Shown here piece by piece: positions 15,619 to 17,195 of a stretch of DNA of 17,195 nt. Source of the DNA: Rhodospirillales bacterium (GTDB lineage: Bacteria > Pseudomonadota > Alphaproteobacteria > Rhodospirillales > JAPHTL01); the NCBI GenBank assembly GCA_026193355.1, contig JAPHTL010000081.1, positions 1-17,195 on the forward strand, written 5' to 3'. The first letter of the stretch is position 1, and each line of letters begins with the position of its first letter. Position numbers and translations under genes: made by a program. The notes below the pieces were generated by a model. It was not told where the DNA came from. It ran no database searches and worked only from the letters and a program-made list of their open reading frames with translations.

Positions 15619-16635
15619 CTAGCGCCCTTCCGCCAGCGCCGTGATTTCGGCCAACAGGGCGGGGGGTATGTCAAAACCATCACGCCTGGCCGCATCGCGC
15701 GCAGCAATGCGCCGGTCGCCGGGCAGCCGCGCGCCGGGTTGCCCGAGGATTTCGGCGATCAGAGATTCCAGCCGCTCGGCGAACATCCCGCCCGATACGC
15801 CGTCGGGATCAATGGCGATAAGGATCTGCCCAACGCCGGGCGGCTCGCCTTCTGGCGTAAAGAACGACCCGGCCTCGAACCCGAAGTTCGCACCGCCCAA
15901 TGCGGCAACCAGCACCTCGACCATCAGAACCAGCGCGGCGCCCTTGGCGTCGCCGATGGGCAACATAATGCCCTGCAACGCTTCATCCGGGTCGGTGGTC
16001 GGGTTGCCGTTGGCATCCAGCGCCCAGCCTTCGGGGATCGCCTCGCCCCGCTGCTTGGCCAGCAGGATCTTGCCGCGCGCCACCTTGCCCAGCGTCAGGT
16101 CGACAACCAGTGGCGGCCTTCCCTGCCTCGGGGCGCCAAGCGCGATTGTATTCATGCCAAATGTCGCCCGTTTGCCGCCCCACGGCGCAATGGCCTTGGG
16201 GCTGTTGGCGAACATCAGGCCGACCAGCCCCTTGCGCGCCAGCCGCCCGACGTGATGACCAAGCGCCCCGCAATGATGGGACCGGGTAATGGACGCGATG
16301 GCGATGCCCGCCTCGCGCACCAGCACGGGAAGGGTTTCGATGGCCCGATCCAGCGCCGGATAGGCGAAGCCGTGGGCGGCATCGATGCGTAGCGCCGCAT
16401 TCCCGACGTGGGTCACCTGGGGCGTTGCGCGGCCATCCACCTTTCCCGTGCGCAGTTGGGCGGCATAACTCGGCACACGGGACAGGCCGTGGCCTTTCAG
16501 CCCCTCGGCCTCCGCCGCGACAAGCGCCTCGGCCACCGGACGGGCATTTTCAGGTAATGCGCCAGAAGCCTCCAGCACCCGGCAGACGAGGTCGAAGGCG
16601 TCGGGCAGGGTAAGGGTGACGGTGTCTTCACTCAT
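15619..16635 (-). CDS. Ldh-family (malate/L-lactate/sulfolactate-type) NAD(P)-dependent oxidoreductase
   Basis: This 338-residue enzyme of the malate/L-lactate dehydrogenase superfamily (Pfam Ldh_2) oxidises a 2-hydroxy acid or reduces a 2-keto or imino acid with NAD(P). It has the GHGLSRVPSYA segment with the likely catalytic His49, SHHCGALGHH (119-128), and the PEGWALDANGNPTTDP segment (201-216). Two usual family motifs are altered: FGTNP appears as FGMNT (159-163), and KGYGL as KGAAL (231-235). Length is normal. The substrate cannot be read from sequence; malate, lactate, sulfolactate, ureidoglycolate and piperideine-carboxylate enzymes share the fold. Its ATG lies five bases downstream of the molybdoenzyme stop codon, so the two are almost certainly co-transcribed. 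Confidence 0.87.
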   Translation of the reverse strand: MSEDTVTLTLPDAFDLVCRVLEASGALPENARPVAEALVAAEAEGLKGHGLSRVPSYAAQLRTGKVDGRATPQVTHVGNAALRIDAAHGFAYPALDRAIETLPVLVREAGIAIASITRSHHCGALGHHVGRLARKGLVGLMFANSPKAIAPWGGKRATFGMNTIALGAPRQGRPPLVVDLTLGKVARGKILLAKQRGEAIPEGWALDANGNPTTDPDEALQGIMLPIGDAKGAALVLMVEVLVAALGGANFGFEAGSFFTPEGEPPGVGQILIAIDPDGVSGGMFAERLESLIAEILGQPGARLPGDRRIAARDAARRDGFDIPPALLAEITALAEGR

Positions 16636-16640
16636 CGGGG

Positions 16641-17195
16641 TCAGGCTTTTTCCACCTTCGCCGCGGCATACTTCAGTTCGGGGATCTTGCCGAACGGATC
16701 GAGCTTCGGGTTGGTCAGCAGGTTGGCGGCCCCCTCGGCGAAGCAGAAGGGAATGAACAGGGTGCCCGGTGCGATGTCGTTGTCGGCCCGCGCCATCGCC
16801 TCGATCACGCCACGCCGCGTTGAAACACGGATTCTTTCACCGGCGGCAACGCCGAGGCGGGCCAGATCGGCAGGGGACAGCAGGGCCATCGCGCCGGGTT
16901 CGATGCTATCCAGAACATCGACACGCCGGGTCATCGCGCCGGTGTGCCAGTGCTCCAGTATCCGCCCCGTCGACAGGACCATCGGATAGTCGTCGTCAGG
17001 CGTTTCGTCCGGTGGGATGATATCGGCGGGAACGAAACGCCCACGCCCATCCGCGGTGGGGAAGGTTTCACCGAACAGAACCTCACGCCCCGGACCTTCG
17101 GGGTCCGTGCAGGGGTGCGTCACCGCCCCTTCCGTTTCCAGCCTGTCCCACGAAATACCCGCAAAGCCGGCAAGGCACTGGCGCATCTCGGCGAA
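16641..17195 (-). CDS. Formate dehydrogenase alpha subunit-like molybdopterin oxidoreductase, C-terminal part
   Basis: The last 184 codons are visible; the frame is open to the window edge, reading FAEMRQCLAGFAGISWDRLE at its left end, so the ATG at 17186 is internal. The segment covers the molybdopterin dinucleotide-binding domain: TADGRGRFVPADIIPP, then VLSTGRILEHWHTGAMTRRVDVLDSIEP and LDPFGKIPELKYAAAKVEKA at the end. These are the typical closing motifs of FdhF/FdsA-type formate dehydrogenase catalytic subunits, which oxidise formate to CO2. The iron-sulphur and selenocysteine/cysteine active-site regions are outside the window, so formate specificity is inferred. The downstream Ldh-family gene follows at five bases, an uncommon neighbour for this subunit. 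Confidence 0.88.
   Translation of the reverse strand, partial: FAEMRQCLAGFAGISWDRLETEGAVTHPCTDPEGPGREVLFGETFPTADGRGRFVPADIIPPDETPDDDYPMVLSTGRILEHWHTGAMTRRVDVLDSIEPGAMALLSPADLARLGVAAGERIRVSTRRGVIEAMARADNDIAPGTLFIPFCFAEGAANLLTNPKLDPFGKIPELKYAAAKVEKA

Overview
The window is a GC-rich stretch of bacterial chromosome. Gene content points to an alphaproteobacterium, most likely of the Rhodospirillales type. The pointers are a short mitochondrial-like cytochrome c, a FadD / MerR / thiolase / hydroxyacyl-CoA dehydrogenase / DmdC-like acyl-CoA dehydrogenase cluster, an alphaproteobacterial-style xanthine phosphoribosyltransferase and a FdhF/FdsA-like formate dehydrogenase. This assignment is an inference from protein style; there is no rRNA or other taxonomic marker. 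I see no mobile element, CRISPR array, tRNA or rRNA gene.

Layout, left to right. (1) Positions 1-212 hold the C-terminal end of a probable phosphatidylserine synthase. (2) Positions 244-2082 hold a purine salvage pair facing each other: an NCS2 purine-base permease (+) and a xanthine/guanine phosphoribosyltransferase (-). A strong hairpin overlaps the end of the latter. (3) Positions 2279-5512 hold a large hybrid sensor kinase: exported solute-binding domain, one membrane helix, three PAS domains, kinase core and receiver. (4) Positions 5587-5961 hold a small periplasmic class I cytochrome c on the - strand, with an intrinsic terminator between it and the kinase. A 380-base non-coding region follows, with signals on both strands. 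(5) Positions 6342-14398 are the core of the window, a complete fatty-acid beta-oxidation cluster: acyl-CoA ligase (fadD), a MerR-family regulator with a well-formed promoter carrying a palindrome, thiolase (fadA), a fused dehydrogenase/hydratase (fadB, FadN-like domain order), a long acyl-CoA dehydrogenase and a 4HBT-fold thioesterase. From fadA onward the genes are 2 to 10 bases apart and probably form one operon. (6) Positions 14472-15615 hold two small genes: an exported protein of unknown function and a pentapeptide-repeat protein. (7) Positions 15619-17195 hold, on the - strand, an Ldh-family NAD(P)-dependent oxidoreductase directly downstream of the C-terminal end of a formate-dehydrogenase-like molybdoenzyme that runs off the window.

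How the genes work together. FadD activates fatty acids to acyl-CoA. The acyl-CoA dehydrogenase, the FadB fusion (hydratase plus 3-hydroxyacyl-CoA dehydrogenase) and FadA complete each cycle. The thioesterase may release CoA from stalled or excess intermediates. The MerR protein is the obvious candidate regulator, and its own promoter carries an ACGT-type palindrome in the spacer, as expected for LiuR-like autoregulation. The most useful loose ends are a possible - strand small RNA or leader upstream of the cytochrome gene, the uncharacterised exported protein, and the molybdoenzyme/Ldh pairing. I did not find convincing evidence of a wholly new defence or mobile system.
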